Positions 39,672 through 48,746 are shown, counted from the stretch's first letter. The stretch is DNA of 64,000 bases from Ruminococcus sp. YRD2003 (GCA_900109435.1 FNZT01000003.1:62001-126000), one strand, 5' to 3'. Notes: a model not told the origin generated them from the sequence alone. Program-made: numbers and translations.

Positions 39672-42095
39672 ATGGATCCTAATCAGAACAGACCCCGCGG
39701 ACGTCAGAAAAATGTCACATCGGGTGGTAGCGGAGCTTATAAAAGAGGCGACGGGCTGGGAACAGGTCAGGTCGGTTCAGCAGATCATTCAGCGGCAAAG
39801 CCGTCGGGAAATCGCCCCGTAGGCAGTCCTCAGCATCACTCGAGCAGCACTGTTAAGCGCGCTGCCATAGGCGGAGGCGGCGGTATCGGTCTGATACTTA
39901 TGCTTGTTGCATTGTTCCTTCTTCCCAAGCTTTTTGGAGGCGGCGTAGGCGGCGGAGGCTCTGCCGATATCAACGACCTTGTAAACGGTATGCTTGCAGG
40001 CGGAAGCGGAGAGGCTCCCTCAGGCTTTAGCTTCAGTAATGATGACATCAATACAGGCGGAACCTACGAAGACACGCCTACCGAGGTCGACGAAACCGTA
40101 GTATCAGGTGCCCGTGCCAAGAGGACACGTATTATCGGAAATAATAACGATAAGGTCACGATCATGCTCTATATGTGCGGTACCGACCTCGAATCCAAAT
40201 ATGGAATGGGCTCGTCCGATATGGGTGAGATCGCTGCTGCCAAGTACGGCGACAATGTAACCATCCTCGTTTATACAGGCGGCTGCAAAGGCTGGAAGAC
40301 CCAAGGCATCAGTAATAAAACAAATCAGATTTACCAGATAAAGGACGGCGGTCTCAGACAGCTTGTTGCAGACGACGGCAATAAGCCTATGACCTCTCCC
40401 GAAACGCTTGCAGGGTTCATCAAATACTGCAATACTAATTATCCTGCAAACAGAAATGAACTTATCCTCTGGGACCACGGCGGCGGTTCGGTAAGCGGTT
40501 ACGGATACGATGAAAAGAGCGGCAGCGGTTCTATGACTCTTGCGGGCATAAGGAAGGCTCTCGAGAGCGGCGGCGTCAAATTTGACTTTATCGGTTTTGA
40601 TGCCTGCCTTATGGCTACAGCCGAGAATGCCCTCATGCTTGACGATTACGCCGATTATCTTATAGCTTCCGAAGAAACCGAGCCGGGTGTCGGCTGGTTC
40701 TATACCAACTGGGTATCTGCCCTCGGCAGCAATACATCTATGCCAACACTTGAAATAGGAAAGAATATAGTCGATGATTTCGTAGCGACCTGCGCGACGA
40801 AGTGCAAGGGCCAGAAAACAACGCTCTCCGTTATCGACCTTGCTGAGTTCTCGGCAACTGTTCCCAATAAGCTCAACAAGTTCGCGAACGGCGTTAGTAC
40901 GCTTATTACCAACAAGGAATATGAGAAGGTATCAGACGCAAGATACGGTGCGCGTGAGTTTGCTCAAAAGAACAAGATAGACCAGGTGGACCTCTATGAC
41001 CTTGCTGAGAATATGGCGACACAAGAAGGCGCCGAGCTTGCTTCTGCGATAAAGGGCGCTGTCAAGTATAACCGCACCTCGTCAAATATAAGTGATGCAC
41101 ACGGTGTTTCTATTTATTTCCCGTACAAGCGCACATCTTATGTTGATTCTGCGTGTTCGACTTACTCGCAGATAGGAATGGACGATGCATATTCAAAGTG
41201 CATTCGTCAGTTTGCCAAGCTTGAGACGAGCGGACAGATCGCAGCAGGCGGCTCGGCATCTCCGTTTGCTTCGCTGTTCAGCACAGGCGGTTCGGGTTCG
41301 ACAGGTGTTTCGGGTGGTTCTGACGCAATAACCTCGCTGCTCGGAGCATTTCTTAGCGGCGGTCGTTCAGTGATGATAGACGGTCTTGACAAGTCGAATA
41401 TCAACTTTATGTCTGAAAACACTGTTTCCGATAAGAGTGCTGCTGACTTCATTGCTCTCAATCACTTTGATGTCGAGAACCTTTACTGGACAAAGAATGG
41501 CAGCGAGTACAGAATGACTCTTCCCGACGAGCAGTGGGCTCTTGTTCACAGTCTTGACCTCAATATGTTCTACGATGACGGTGAGGGCTACCTTGATCTG
41601 GGGCTCGACAGCGTATACTCGTTCGACAACGGAGATCTCATCGCTGATACTTCAAGGAACTGGCTCGCGATAGACGGTCACACTATTGCTTATTACCATA
41701 CAGACACTGTCGAGAACGAAGACGGTGAATTTACTATAACAGGTTATGTTCCCGCATATCTCAACAATGAGCGTGTAAACCTCATCCTCATTTTCGACAA
41801 TGAAAATCCTAACGGTTACATTGCAGGTGCAGAGCCGGCATATGTAAATGAGGAGACCGATACTGTCGGTAAGGGAATAAGCGACATCAATGAAGGCGAT
41901 AAGATAGATTTCATCTGTGATTACTACACTTATGACGGCGAGTACATTGACACCTACTACCTCGGTGATTCGCTCACATATTCCAAGGATATGAAGATAA
42001 GCAACACCGATGTCGGCAAGGGAGAAGTACGCCTCATGTACCATTTCACTGATATTTACAATCAGGAGTATTGGTCTGAACCAATAATCAGGTGA
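39672..42095 (+). CDS. Clostripain family (C11) cysteine peptidase, membrane-anchored
   Basis: An 807-residue protein. Basic Gly/Ser-rich cytosolic tail (1-62), one membrane helix (about 66-88), a Gly-rich linker, then the C11 caspase-like fold (about 160-520) with catalytic His269 in LILWDHGGGS and Cys312 in FDACLMATAE; these peptidases cut after Arg. A ~240-residue C-terminal beta-domain (about 560-807) follows, acidic and unrecognised, perhaps for substrate or surface binding. ATG after AGGAGG. Upstream promoter and the downstream gap (42096-42292, with another promoter) make it a single-gene unit. Confidence 0.92.
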   Translation: MDPNQNRPRGRQKNVTSGGSGAYKRGDGLGTGQVGSADHSAAKPSGNRPVGSPQHHSSSTVKRAAIGGGGGIGLILMLVALFLLPKLFGGGVGGGGSADINDLVNGMLAGGSGEAPSGFSFSNDDINTGGTYEDTPTEVDETVVSGARAKRTRIIGNNNDKVTIMLYMCGTDLESKYGMGSSDMGEIAAAKYGDNVTILVYTGGCKGWKTQGISNKTNQIYQIKDGGLRQLVADDGNKPMTSPETLAGFIKYCNTNYPANRNELILWDHGGGSVSGYGYDEKSGSGSMTLAGIRKALESGGVKFDFIGFDACLMATAENALMLDDYADYLIASEETEPGVGWFYTNWVSALGSNTSMPTLEIGKNIVDDFVATCATKCKGQKTTLSVIDLAEFSATVPNKLNKFANGVSTLITNKEYEKVSDARYGAREFAQKNKIDQVDLYDLAENMATQEGAELASAIKGAVKYNRTSSNISDAHGVSIYFPYKRTSYVDSACSTYSQIGMDDAYSKCIRQFAKLETSGQIAAGGSASPFASLFSTGGSGSTGVSGGSDAITSLLGAFLSGGRSVMIDGLDKSNINFMSENTVSDKSAADFIALNHFDVENLYWTKNGSEYRMTLPDEQWALVHSLDLNMFYDDGEGYLDLGLDSVYSFDNGDLIADTSRNWLAIDGHTIAYYHTDTVENEDGEFTITGYVPAYLNNERVNLILIFDNENPNGYIAGAEPAYVNEETDTVGKGISDINEGDKIDFICDYYTYDGEYIDTYYLGDSLTYSKDMKISNTDVGKGEVRLMYHFTDIYNQEYWSEPIIR

Positions 42096-42188
42096 CAAAA
42101 GGCTGTTATCGGAGATAGATCCGATAGCAGCCTTAATTTGTTGAAAATACGGCAATCGTTGATGTTTTAAAAATATTTTTTGTAGATA

Positions 42189-42217
42189 TTGCTTTTATGA
42201 TTGATTTGTGATATAAT
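42189..42217 (+). promoter_or_regulatory. Promoter of the zinc-ribbon LRR pair
   Basis: TTGCTT, 17 bases, TATAAT with TGTGA before it (extended -10). The aquaporin gene at the window end has nearly the same promoter. Confidence 0.6.
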
Positions 42218-42292
42218 GTAAATAGTGTGTTGGACTGTATTCCACTGTGCAGTCAAACGTTTGCTATAACGGACTTATTCAGGAGGGAACAA

Positions 42293-43066
42293 ATGCTTTT
42301 TAAGGATTATATTGATATCAAGGATTTTGTACAGGTGGTGTGTCCGAAATGCAAGGCGCTTCTCATGGCTGACAAGGACATGGAATTCTGGCACTGCGGA
42401 CACTGCGGCGAGAAGCTTAATGTGAATGAGGTAAGAAATGCTAAGCCCGAAGTAAAGAAGAAGCCTGAACCTGTTCTTACAGGAGAGACTTTTCAATGCG
42501 AAGGAAGCGTTCTTTACAAATTCGTCGGAGACTATGAGGACGTAGAGGTACCCGAATATATTTCCTCTATTGCAACCGGAGCATTCAAAGGCAACAAGAC
42601 ACTTCGTTCTATAGTTATCCCCGATAATTGCATGGAGATAGCCGATTCTGTATTTGAGGACTGTATATCACTTGTAAGCGTTCGTCTCCCCGCAACATTA
42701 AAAAAAATCAATTACAAAACCTTCAACGGCTGCGATTCATTGAAAAAGATAACTATTCCCGCAAGCGTTGAACAGATAGTATATAATGCTATGTGCTGCG
42801 GACTCGATGAGATAGCCTTTGAGAGCAGCTACACCACTTGGGAGGCTGAAAATGAATATGCCAACCCGTCTTTCTGGGTAAAGAAGGGCAAGGCTAATGG
42901 CGTCAGTCGAATATTCTTCAAAGGACAGAGTTTTAATGCTGCCGATGTATTCAAGCATGGCAGCCTTTATACGTACCTTCGCAGTGAGGGACTATGTACC
43001 AACTGCGGAAGCAAATTCGGTATGTTCAATAAGTGCAAGAACTGCGGAAAGAAGAAGGAATATTGA
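42293..43066 (+). CDS. Zinc-ribbon / leucine-rich-repeat (LRR_5) protein, 257 aa
   Basis: Zinc ribbons at both ends: N-terminal VCPKCKALLM...WHCGHCGEK (two CxxC, about 16-40) and C-terminal LCTNCGSKFG...KCKNCGKK (about 235-255). Between them are BspA-type LRR_5 repeats (about 80-190): SSIATGAFKGNKTLRSIVIP, then ADSVFEDCISLVSVRLP. No signal peptide, so it is probably cytosolic, unlike most BspA-type surface proteins. Start at ATG 42293 after CAGGAGGG; an earlier in-frame codon lacks a site. Forms a pair with the next gene, 16 bases away. Confidence 0.85.
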   Translation: MLFKDYIDIKDFVQVVCPKCKALLMADKDMEFWHCGHCGEKLNVNEVRNAKPEVKKKPEPVLTGETFQCEGSVLYKFVGDYEDVEVPEYISSIATGAFKGNKTLRSIVIPDNCMEIADSVFEDCISLVSVRLPATLKKINYKTFNGCDSLKKITIPASVEQIVYNAMCCGLDEIAFESSYTTWEAENEYANPSFWVKKGKANGVSRIFFKGQSFNAADVFKHGSLYTYLRSEGLCTNCGSKFGMFNKCKNCGKKKEY

Positions 43067-43082
43067 GTAATGAGGTGATTAT

Positions 43083-44102
43083 ATGCCGTTTGTACAGGGA
43101 AACTGTCCAAACTGCGGCGGAACTCTCGCCGTGGACAATGAAAAGGACGCGTGGGTCTGCCCGTACTGCAACACTCCGTTCATTGTTGAAAAGGCTATAA
43201 ATAATTATAATGTAACTAATAATATCAGCGCTTCGACTGTTAATATTTTTAGTGATTCGCAAAAAGATTTTGAGGTTACTGCTGGAAACCTAAAAAAATA
43301 CAACGGTGAAGCAACAGAAGTTGTAATTCCCGAAAATGTAACAACAATATCGTATTCAGCATTTCACGAGACAAATATCACTTCTCTGAAGTTGCCCGAA
43401 GGAATAAAAGAAGTATATCTTTCTTCTTGCAAATTCCTTAAAGAATTAGTATTGCCTGAAAGTGTAATTAATATTGGTTTGAAGAATTGCAGCAGTCTTG
43501 AAAAAATTGAACTGCATGAAGGATTGAAGTTTGTTTATTTCGAAGGTTGTTCTTCAATTAAAGATTTGAGGATTCCGAGTACAGTAACAAAACTACAAAA
43601 AGGAACATTTTGGAATTGTAGTTCATTATCAAATTTGCTTCTTCCTAATTCATTAAGTATAATTGAGGACGCTTTTGTCGGATGCAACAATTTAGATAAT
43701 CTAACTATTCCACCTAATGTAGAATCTGTTTGTCTTTCTTCAATGAAAAAACTAAAAAATGTGGTTATTCCACCAAATACTAAAACGGTTCATCTGAATA
43801 ATACTCCAAACCTAACTACAGTTGTAGTAGGCAATCCACAAATCAGAATTGTTGGATTAACAGGAAAAGAAACACTTGTATACAAAGATGTTGGATATAG
43901 TTCGTCTGTGTTGTTTAAACCTCCTTTAATTACAAAGAATCCATTTAGTGTTAATAAGAGGGCTCTTGAAATAATACTTGCAAAATATGGAAAATGTTCC
44001 TATTGCGGTGGTAGCTTTAGTGTTTGGTTTGGAAATTGTAAAGAATGTGGTGCAAAAAAGTCATATAATATCGTAAATAATAACTTGATATTTTTAAAAT
44101 AA
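43083..44102 (+). CDS. Zinc-ribbon / leucine-rich-repeat (LRR_5) protein, 339 aa, AT-rich body
   Basis: Same plan as its neighbour: N-terminal double CxxC ribbon (GNCPNCGGTLAV...WVCPYCNTPF, about 6-32), an LRR_5 core (about 65-280; each repeat S-x-L/IP-x2-V), and a C-terminal ribbon CSYCGGSFSVW...NCKECGAKK (about 305-330). The first ~150 bases have normal composition, then from about 43240 the body becomes much more AT-rich with AAT/TTA-type codons unlike all neighbours, which suggests that the repeat core came from another source or was exchanged by recombination. It precedes pyrK by ten bases but should be functionally unrelated. Confidence 0.82.
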   Translation: MPFVQGNCPNCGGTLAVDNEKDAWVCPYCNTPFIVEKAINNYNVTNNISASTVNIFSDSQKDFEVTAGNLKKYNGEATEVVIPENVTTISYSAFHETNITSLKLPEGIKEVYLSSCKFLKELVLPESVINIGLKNCSSLEKIELHEGLKFVYFEGCSSIKDLRIPSTVTKLQKGTFWNCSSLSNLLLPNSLSIIEDAFVGCNNLDNLTIPPNVESVCLSSMKKLKNVVIPPNTKTVHLNNTPNLTTVVVGNPQIRIVGLTGKETLVYKDVGYSSSVLFKPPLITKNPFSVNKRALEIILAKYGKCSYCGGSFSVWFGNCKECGAKKSYNIVNNNLIFLK

Positions 44103-44112
44103 AGGAGTAAAA

Positions 44113-44883
44113 ATGAAATACACACAGGGTCAATACATAATAATCGAAAAAAAGGCTATAGCACGCGAGATCTACAGTTTCACAATAGCCTGCCCCGAAG
44201 TAGCGGAAGTCGCTTCGGCAGGTCAGTTCGTACACATCCGTGCTAACGGCTTCACGCTCCGCAGACCTATCTCGATCTGCGGCATAGACAAGGAAAAGGG
44301 CACTCTCCGAATAGTGTTTGAGATACGTGGAGAGGGAACAGCCGAGATAGCCAAACTCAACAAGGGGGACCTCGTTGATATGCTTGCTCCTCTCGGACAC
44401 GGCTTTACTGTTGACGAGACGTTCCGCAAAGTAGTGCTCGTTGGAGGCGGTATCGGTACTCCTCCCATGCTGCCGCTTGCGAAGATATACGGCAAAAAGG
44501 CAACCGCAATAAGCGGATTCCGCAGCAGTGCGGCGGCTATCTTGCAGGACGATTTCAAGTCTGCGGGAGCGGAGACCATTCTTTGCACAGACGACGGCTC
44601 GGCAGGCATTCACGGCTTTGTGACTCAGCCTTTGACCGACATCGTAACGGCAGGCGGTATCGACATGGTATACGCCTGCGGACCTATGCCGATGCTCAAG
44701 GGTGTTGCGGCAATATGCAAGGAAAACGGTATACGCTGTGAGATTTCACTCGAGGAGCGAATGGCTTGCGGGATCGGAGCCTGTCTCGGATGTGCGTGCA
44801 GGACAGTTCGCAACGATGAAGAATATTTTGCTCACGTCTGCAAGGACGGTCCCGTATTCAAAGCAGAGGAGGTGCTCTGGTAA
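44113..44883 (+). CDS. pyrK: Dihydroorotate dehydrogenase B, electron transfer subunit PyrK
   Basis: A 256-residue FAD/[2Fe-2S] protein that passes electrons from dihydroorotate oxidation to NAD+. FAD-binding RPISICGIDKEKGTLRI, NAD-binding LVGGGIGTPPMLPLAK (about 113-128), and the 2Fe-2S cluster CGIGACLGCACRT...C at the C-terminal end (Cys cluster about 219-243). ATG after AAAGGAG. Its TAA overlaps the ATG of pyrD; they form the PyrD2K2 complex of de novo pyrimidine synthesis. Confidence 0.96.
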   Translation: MKYTQGQYIIIEKKAIAREIYSFTIACPEVAEVASAGQFVHIRANGFTLRRPISICGIDKEKGTLRIVFEIRGEGTAEIAKLNKGDLVDMLAPLGHGFTVDETFRKVVLVGGGIGTPPMLPLAKIYGKKATAISGFRSSAAAILQDDFKSAGAETILCTDDGSAGIHGFVTQPLTDIVTAGGIDMVYACGPMPMLKGVAAICKENGIRCEISLEERMACGIGACLGCACRTVRNDEEYFAHVCKDGPVFKAEEVLW

Positions 44884-45794
44884 TGGCGGATCTTTCAGTA
44901 AAAGTATGCGGTGTTGACTTCAAGAACCCTATCATTCCCGCGTCAGGCGTTTTCGGCTACGGACGCGAATATGAGGAGCTTTTTCCACTTGATAAGCTCG
45001 GCGGGATCGCCACAAAGGGTACAACGCTTCACTTGCGCACGGGCAATCTTGCGCCGCGAATCGCCGAGACTCCCGCAGGTATGCTCAATTCCGTGGGACT
45101 CCAGAATCCGGGAATCGACCACTTCATCGAGACGGAGCTTCCTTATCTTTTGACGAAAGATCTTGTAGTCCTTGCGAATATAGCAGGCTCGACGCCCGAT
45201 GAATGTGCAGAAGTAGCCGCAAAGCTCGAATCGACCAATGTTCATATGATAGAGCTGAACATCTCCTGTCCCAACGTAAAGCAGGGCGGAGCGGCGTTCG
45301 GCACGAGCTGTGACATGGCGGCTGAGGTAACGCGTAAGGTTAGAGCAGCTACAACCAAACCGCTCGTAGTCAAGCTGTCGCCCAACGTCACGAGCATCGC
45401 CGACATCGCAAAGTCGGTCGAAGCGGCGGGTGCGGACGCGGTATCACTGATAAATACACTTCTCGGTATGAGGATAGACATAAACACGGGACGCCCGATA
45501 CTTCATAACAATGTCGGAGGCATGAGTGGTCCTGCGGTGTTCCCGATAGCTGTCCGTATGGTATGGCAGGTCGCAAATGCTGTAAAGATACCGGTCATCG
45601 GTATGGGCGGAGTTTCATCGGGACGCGACGCTATCGAGCTGATGATGGCGGGTGCCTCCGCAGTACAGGTCGGAGCCGCTATCTTCACTGACCCGTATGC
45701 TCCGATACGAATTGTCGAGGAGATGAATGAATGGCTCGACAGCAAGGGTATCAAGTCGGTTAAGGATATTATCGGTACTGTCAAGCCGTGGTGA
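44883..45794 (+). CDS. pyrD: Dihydroorotate dehydrogenase B, catalytic subunit PyrD
   Basis: A 303-residue FMN TIM barrel, dihydroorotate to orotate. Start region KVCGVDFKNPIIPASGVFGY; substrate loop ELNISCPNVKQGGAAFGTSC with catalytic Cys (class 1B); C-terminal FMN-phosphate sites GMGGVSSGRDAIELMMAGA and VQVGAAIF. Class 1B needs PyrK, which is directly upstream. Normal length; overlaps pyrK by one base. Confidence 0.97.
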   Translation: MADLSVKVCGVDFKNPIIPASGVFGYGREYEELFPLDKLGGIATKGTTLHLRTGNLAPRIAETPAGMLNSVGLQNPGIDHFIETELPYLLTKDLVVLANIAGSTPDECAEVAAKLESTNVHMIELNISCPNVKQGGAAFGTSCDMAAEVTRKVRAATTKPLVVKLSPNVTSIADIAKSVEAAGADAVSLINTLLGMRIDINTGRPILHNNVGGMSGPAVFPIAVRMVWQVANAVKIPVIGMGGVSSGRDAIELMMAGASAVQVGAAIFTDPYAPIRIVEEMNEWLDSKGIKSVKDIIGTVKPW

Positions 45795-45798
45795 GAAT

Positions 45799-46245
45799 AT
45801 GATAATAATGTCAGTCGATTTCGGAGACTCCCGAACAGGTATAGCTGTCTGCGGCAAGAGTGAGCTCATCGCTTCACCCGTGACAGTAATACAGGAGAAG
45901 TACTTCGAGAAATGTATAGAAAAGACCGCTGCTCTTGCAAAGGAGCAGCACGCGGAGGAGATAGTCGTCGGCTACCCGAAGAATATGAACGGTACGATAG
46001 GGGAGAGGTGCGAGAAATGCACCCTTTTTGCGCAGAAGCTTGAGGCTATGACCGGTATCCCCACCAAGCTCTGGGACGAGCGCTGCACGACCGTTTCTGC
46101 ACATAACTTCCTGAATGAAACAAACACTCGGGGCAAAAAGCGCAAGGCAGTCATCGACGCCGTTGCCGCAGTTATAATCCTTGAAAGTTACCTTGCTTTC
46201 AGACGCAACAGCAAGTATCAGCCGAATCAGCCCGACCAAAACTAA
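45799..46245 (+). CDS. ruvX: Putative pre-16S rRNA nuclease / Holliday-junction resolvase RuvX (YqgF)
   Basis: A 148-residue RNase-H-like nuclease. The start IMSVDFGDSRTGIAVC carries the first catalytic Asp in DFGxxRxG; EIVVGYPKNMNGTIGERCEK is the second conserved region; LWDERCTTVSAH and the final Asp (AVIDAVAAVIILESYL) complete the active site. Involved in 16S rRNA 5' processing in E. coli. ATG at 45799 (or 45808), five bases after the pyrD stop. A GGGCGGAT/ATCCGCCC hairpin (46247-46265) follows its stop. Confidence 0.9.
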   Translation: MIIMSVDFGDSRTGIAVCGKSELIASPVTVIQEKYFEKCIEKTAALAKEQHAEEIVVGYPKNMNGTIGERCEKCTLFAQKLEAMTGIPTKLWDERCTTVSAHNFLNETNTRGKKRKAVIDAVAAVIILESYLAFRRNSKYQPNQPDQN

Positions 46246-46246
46246 A

Positions 46247-46265
46247 GGGCGGATACGATCCGCCC
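46247..46265. terminator. Hairpin between convergent ruvX and 46274 gene
   Basis: GGGCGGAT, ACG loop, ATCCGCCC. T tracts are absent on both sides, so termination strength is uncertain. Confidence 0.45.
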
Positions 46266-46273
46266 GATAGTGA

Positions 46274-46447
46274 TTATGAGAATACGGACGTAATGTCCTG
46301 TATCAGGTTCTCGGCAGCGCGCATAGTTTTTGTGGCGTCGCGTTTTATACTGTGCTTTTTCATTGGGCTCGCCGATGAGAGTGCGTAGTAAGCAAGACCT
46401 ACGGCAGCACCCGCACCCATCCCCTTCATAATAGCCTTCATATTCAT
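46274..46447 (-). CDS. Small hydrophobic-helix protein, 57 aa
   Basis: MNMKAIMKGMGAGAAVGLAY with a Gly/Ala-rich membrane-like helix (about 8-28), then a basic helical tail (KKHSIKRDATKTMRAAENLI). ATG at 46447 after AAAGGA, eight bases. Similar YtxH-like small proteins are common in Clostridia; function unknown. It is divergent from trmL and convergent with ruvX. Confidence 0.7.
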   Translation of the reverse strand: MNMKAIMKGMGAGAAVGLAYYALSSASPMKKHSIKRDATKTMRAAENLIQDITSVFS

Positions 46448-46528
46448 AATTTCAGTCCTTTCATTTGCTGCAAAAGCAGCTGTATCTATTTTATGATACT
46501 GAACATTCTTTATTCGTGAGGCACAAAA

Positions 46529-47026
46529 ATGCATGAACTTAACATCGTCCTTGTAGAACCTCAGATACCGCAGAACACTGGGAACATCTCACGCACCTGT
46601 GCCGTTACGGGCGCTAAGCTGCACCTTGTCAGACCGCTCGGCTTCGAGGTCACGGACAAGCATCTCAAGCGTGCTGGACTTGACTACTGGGATAAGCTTG
46701 ATATAGCTTATTATGACAGCCTCGCTGACTTTTTTGCGCGTAATCCCAACGGTAATTTTTTCTATTTTACAACTAAGGGACGTAAAGTACACAGCGAGCA
46801 GGAATATCCGGATAACTGCTTCCTCGTATTTGGACGTGAGGACATGGGACTCCCCGAGGAGCTCCTGCATGACAATCCCGATTCGTGCATACGCATACCT
46901 ATGAGAAACGAGCTAAGAAGCCTGAATCTGTCGAATTCTGTGGCTATAGCGTTATATGAAGTACTAAGAAAATGGGACTATCCCGACCTCTCGCGGGAGG
47001 GGAAGCTCACAAAATATACATGGTAA
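46529..47026 (+). CDS. trmL: tRNA (cytidine/uridine-34 2'-O)-methyltransferase TrmL
   Basis: A 165-residue SPOUT-fold (knotted) methyltransferase using SAM to methylate the wobble base of tRNA-Leu. Start INIVLVEPQIPQNTGNISRT; knot motifs FLVFGREDMGLPEELL and CIRIPMRNELRSLNLSNSVA (Asn-Leu-Ser-Asn-Ser-Val signature of SpoU) place it firmly. Normal length. It is separated from degV by 13 bases, so they may share a transcript. No strong promoter is seen; GAGGC precedes the ATG. Confidence 0.94.
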   Translation: MHELNIVLVEPQIPQNTGNISRTCAVTGAKLHLVRPLGFEVTDKHLKRAGLDYWDKLDIAYYDSLADFFARNPNGNFFYFTTKGRKVHSEQEYPDNCFLVFGREDMGLPEELLHDNPDSCIRIPMRNELRSLNLSNSVAIALYEVLRKWDYPDLSREGKLTKYTW

Positions 47027-47039
47027 AGGAGAATCAGAT

Positions 47040-47912
47040 ATGGCAAAAATAGCGATACTTACCGACAGCTGCTGCGATCTCCCGAAAGAAGTTGTCGCCG
47101 AGCTTGGTATTCACGTGATACCCATTGAGCTGAAAATAAACGGTAAAATATACAAGGATACAGAAAGATCTCCCGAGGAATTCTACCGCATGATGAGTAT
47201 ATCGGAGGATACTCCGCGTCATATCCCTGTTTCAGAGGATACGTTCGTTCAGTATTACTCCAAGCTCTATAAGAGCGGGTGTACTGATATCATATGTGTT
47301 TCCATGAGCAGTCTTGCTTCAAAGACGTATGATAATGCTGTTTCTGCAAACAAGCGCTTTTTTAAAGAAAACAATGAAGCAAACGGGAAACTCCGTATAT
47401 TTAATCTTGATTCCAGGTGCTATTCACTCTTTTACGGGTATCCGGTAATGAAGGCGGCAAAGAAGGCACTCCGCGGAGCTTCGGCAGATGCACTTGTTGC
47501 ATATATACAGGACTGGTTCAATGTCGGAGGAGGATATGTTGTGCCGTATACACTCAAATTCGCACGCAGATCGGGCAGCATTGATGAAACACGTGCATTT
47601 GCGGGTGAACTTCTTGGAATGCGGCCGATCATCGAATTTGCAGACGGAAACGCGATCACTGCCGAGAAGATACGCGGAGTGAAGAATATCGTACCAAAGC
47701 TGCTTGAACACGTTGAAAAGAAGATGACTCCGCAGACTCCTTATGTACTCGTATACGGCAGCGAGGTGGCTCCTATAAAGGAAATAGAGCGCGAACTCAC
47801 TAAGCACTCGGGACGGAAGCCTGAGATGATAGCACGTATCGGCGGAGTTACTGCTTCGAGTATAGGTCCTGATCTCGTAGGGATAATGATCAGACGCAAG
47901 ACAGATGTATGA
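47040..47912 (+). CDS. DegV family fatty-acid-binding protein
   Basis: A 290-residue fatty-acid-binding protein of the DegV/FakB group; in Gram-positives FakB hands fatty acids to the kinase FakA. The N-terminal DSCCDLPKEVVAELGIHVIP is the family signature; GYVVPYTLKFARRSGSIDETR and the Thr/Ser near the ligand carboxylate (SSLASKTYDNAV) are also present. No fakA is nearby. ATG preceded by AAAGGAG. A strong terminator follows. Confidence 0.93.
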   Translation: MAKIAILTDSCCDLPKEVVAELGIHVIPIELKINGKIYKDTERSPEEFYRMMSISEDTPRHIPVSEDTFVQYYSKLYKSGCTDIICVSMSSLASKTYDNAVSANKRFFKENNEANGKLRIFNLDSRCYSLFYGYPVMKAAKKALRGASADALVAYIQDWFNVGGGYVVPYTLKFARRSGSIDETRAFAGELLGMRPIIEFADGNAITAEKIRGVKNIVPKLLEHVEKKMTPQTPYVLVYGSEVAPIKEIERELTKHSGRKPEMIARIGGVTASSIGPDLVGIMIRRKTDV

Positions 47913-47917
47913 AAAAA

Positions 47918-47950
47918 GCGGCAAATCGAGAGATTTGCCGCCGTTTTTTT
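47918..47950 (+). terminator. Terminator of the trmL-degV unit
   Basis: GCGGCAAATC, GAGA tetraloop, GATTTGCCGC then CGTTTTTTT. Confidence 0.93.
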
Positions 47951-47954
47951 CGGA

Positions 47955-48075
47955 TCCGCCTTGCCGTGATATAGCGAATAAAACCCGCACTAAGCAGGTG
48001 GGTAAACGCCCGAGTGCTTCTCGCTCCCTTCGTCCGCAAGCGGGAGGTCTGCAGTCCACACACGGAGCTGAATTC
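47955..48075 (+). other. Gene-free, GC-rich, hairpin-rich stretch (possible structured RNA)
   Basis: About 120 bp between degV and the DUF1292 gene, far more GC-rich than the AT-rich DNA to its right. It contains ACCCGC / GTGGGT (loop ACTAAGCAG), GGG-TAAAC-CCC, and CTCGCT...AGCGGGAG around CCCTTCGTCCGC. Size and branched pairing would fit a small RNA such as a 6S-like RNA, but I cannot assign it and see no strong promoter of its own. The rest of 48076-48203 is AT-rich with no feature. Confidence 0.35.
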
Positions 48076-48203
48076 CCTTATAAAATGTGTTGGATTATAA
48101 AAAACTATATTTTCTCGAACAAGGCAGAAATTCTTTTGCTATGTATATTATATCATACGTGTTTCAAAAAATCAATACCTTTTTTATGAAAAGTTGAGGA
48201 AAA

Positions 48204-48533
48204 TTATTCGTCAGCCTCAATTTCATTCTCGTCATCATCGTCAAAGGCATTGAGAGCCTCTTCCATACGTTCAAGGAAAAAAGCGGAAACGACTTCAAAT
48301 TCGTCGTCGTCATCTATTGAGGCGAGTATCTCCTCGCCGTTCTCATCAATGGATTTTAGTATTACGAGGTCGCAGTCAGCATTGAGGAAGTCCTCGTCCT
48401 CCACTGCCGGGAGCATTGCGTAATACTGCTCGCCTCGTATCTCGGCAGCATCAATGAGCTCAAACTGCTTTTTGTTACCGTCCTGATCAATAAGCTCGAA
48501 AAGCTCAGGTGTGTATTCGTTCATTTCAGACAT
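48204..48533 (-). CDS. DUF1292 domain protein, 109 aa
   Basis: Small, very acidic protein (tail of Asp/Glu: FDDDDENEIEADE) with the DUF1292 beta-core about 8-85: FELIDQDGNKKQFELIDAAE, then EQYYAMLPA and DLVILKSIDENGEEIL. Function of the family is unknown; it often sits near ruvX, alaS or mreB genes. A paralogue lies at 59965. ATG at 48533 after CGGAGATAACC. The 3' end is near an AT-rich gap; no clear terminator is seen. Confidence 0.85.
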   Translation of the reverse strand: MSEMNEYTPELFELIDQDGNKKQFELIDAAEIRGEQYYAMLPAVEDEDFLNADCDLVILKSIDENGEEILASIDDDDEFEVVSAFFLERMEEALNAFDDDDENEIEADE

Positions 48534-48711
48534 GGTTATCTCCGTTCCGGCTTTCGCCTGTTTGATATAAATATTATACACTATATAGTATATTATTTCA
48601 AGTGGAAAATAAAAACTTCACAGTATTTAGTCAGAATGATGATGTGGAACACAATGTTTTGTGCAAATATACAAAATGTATCATAAAATTTGAAAAACTT
48701 GAAGAAATCTA

Positions 48712-48740
48712 TTGACTTTCTACAACGAGTATGGTAATAT
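48712..48740 (+). promoter_or_regulatory. Promoter of the large non-coding RNA
   Basis: TTGACT, 17 bases, TAATAT (or the overlapping TATAAT at 48740 with a longer spacer). Transcription would begin near 48747, directly before the first stem of the RNA. Confidence 0.65.
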
Positions 48741-48746
48741 ATAATC

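Noticed and set aside
47424..48059. 211-codon minus-strand frame over degV and the gap after it
   Set aside because: Mostly antisense to degV; Cys/Arg/Ser-rich translation, no ribosome site, crosses a strong terminator.
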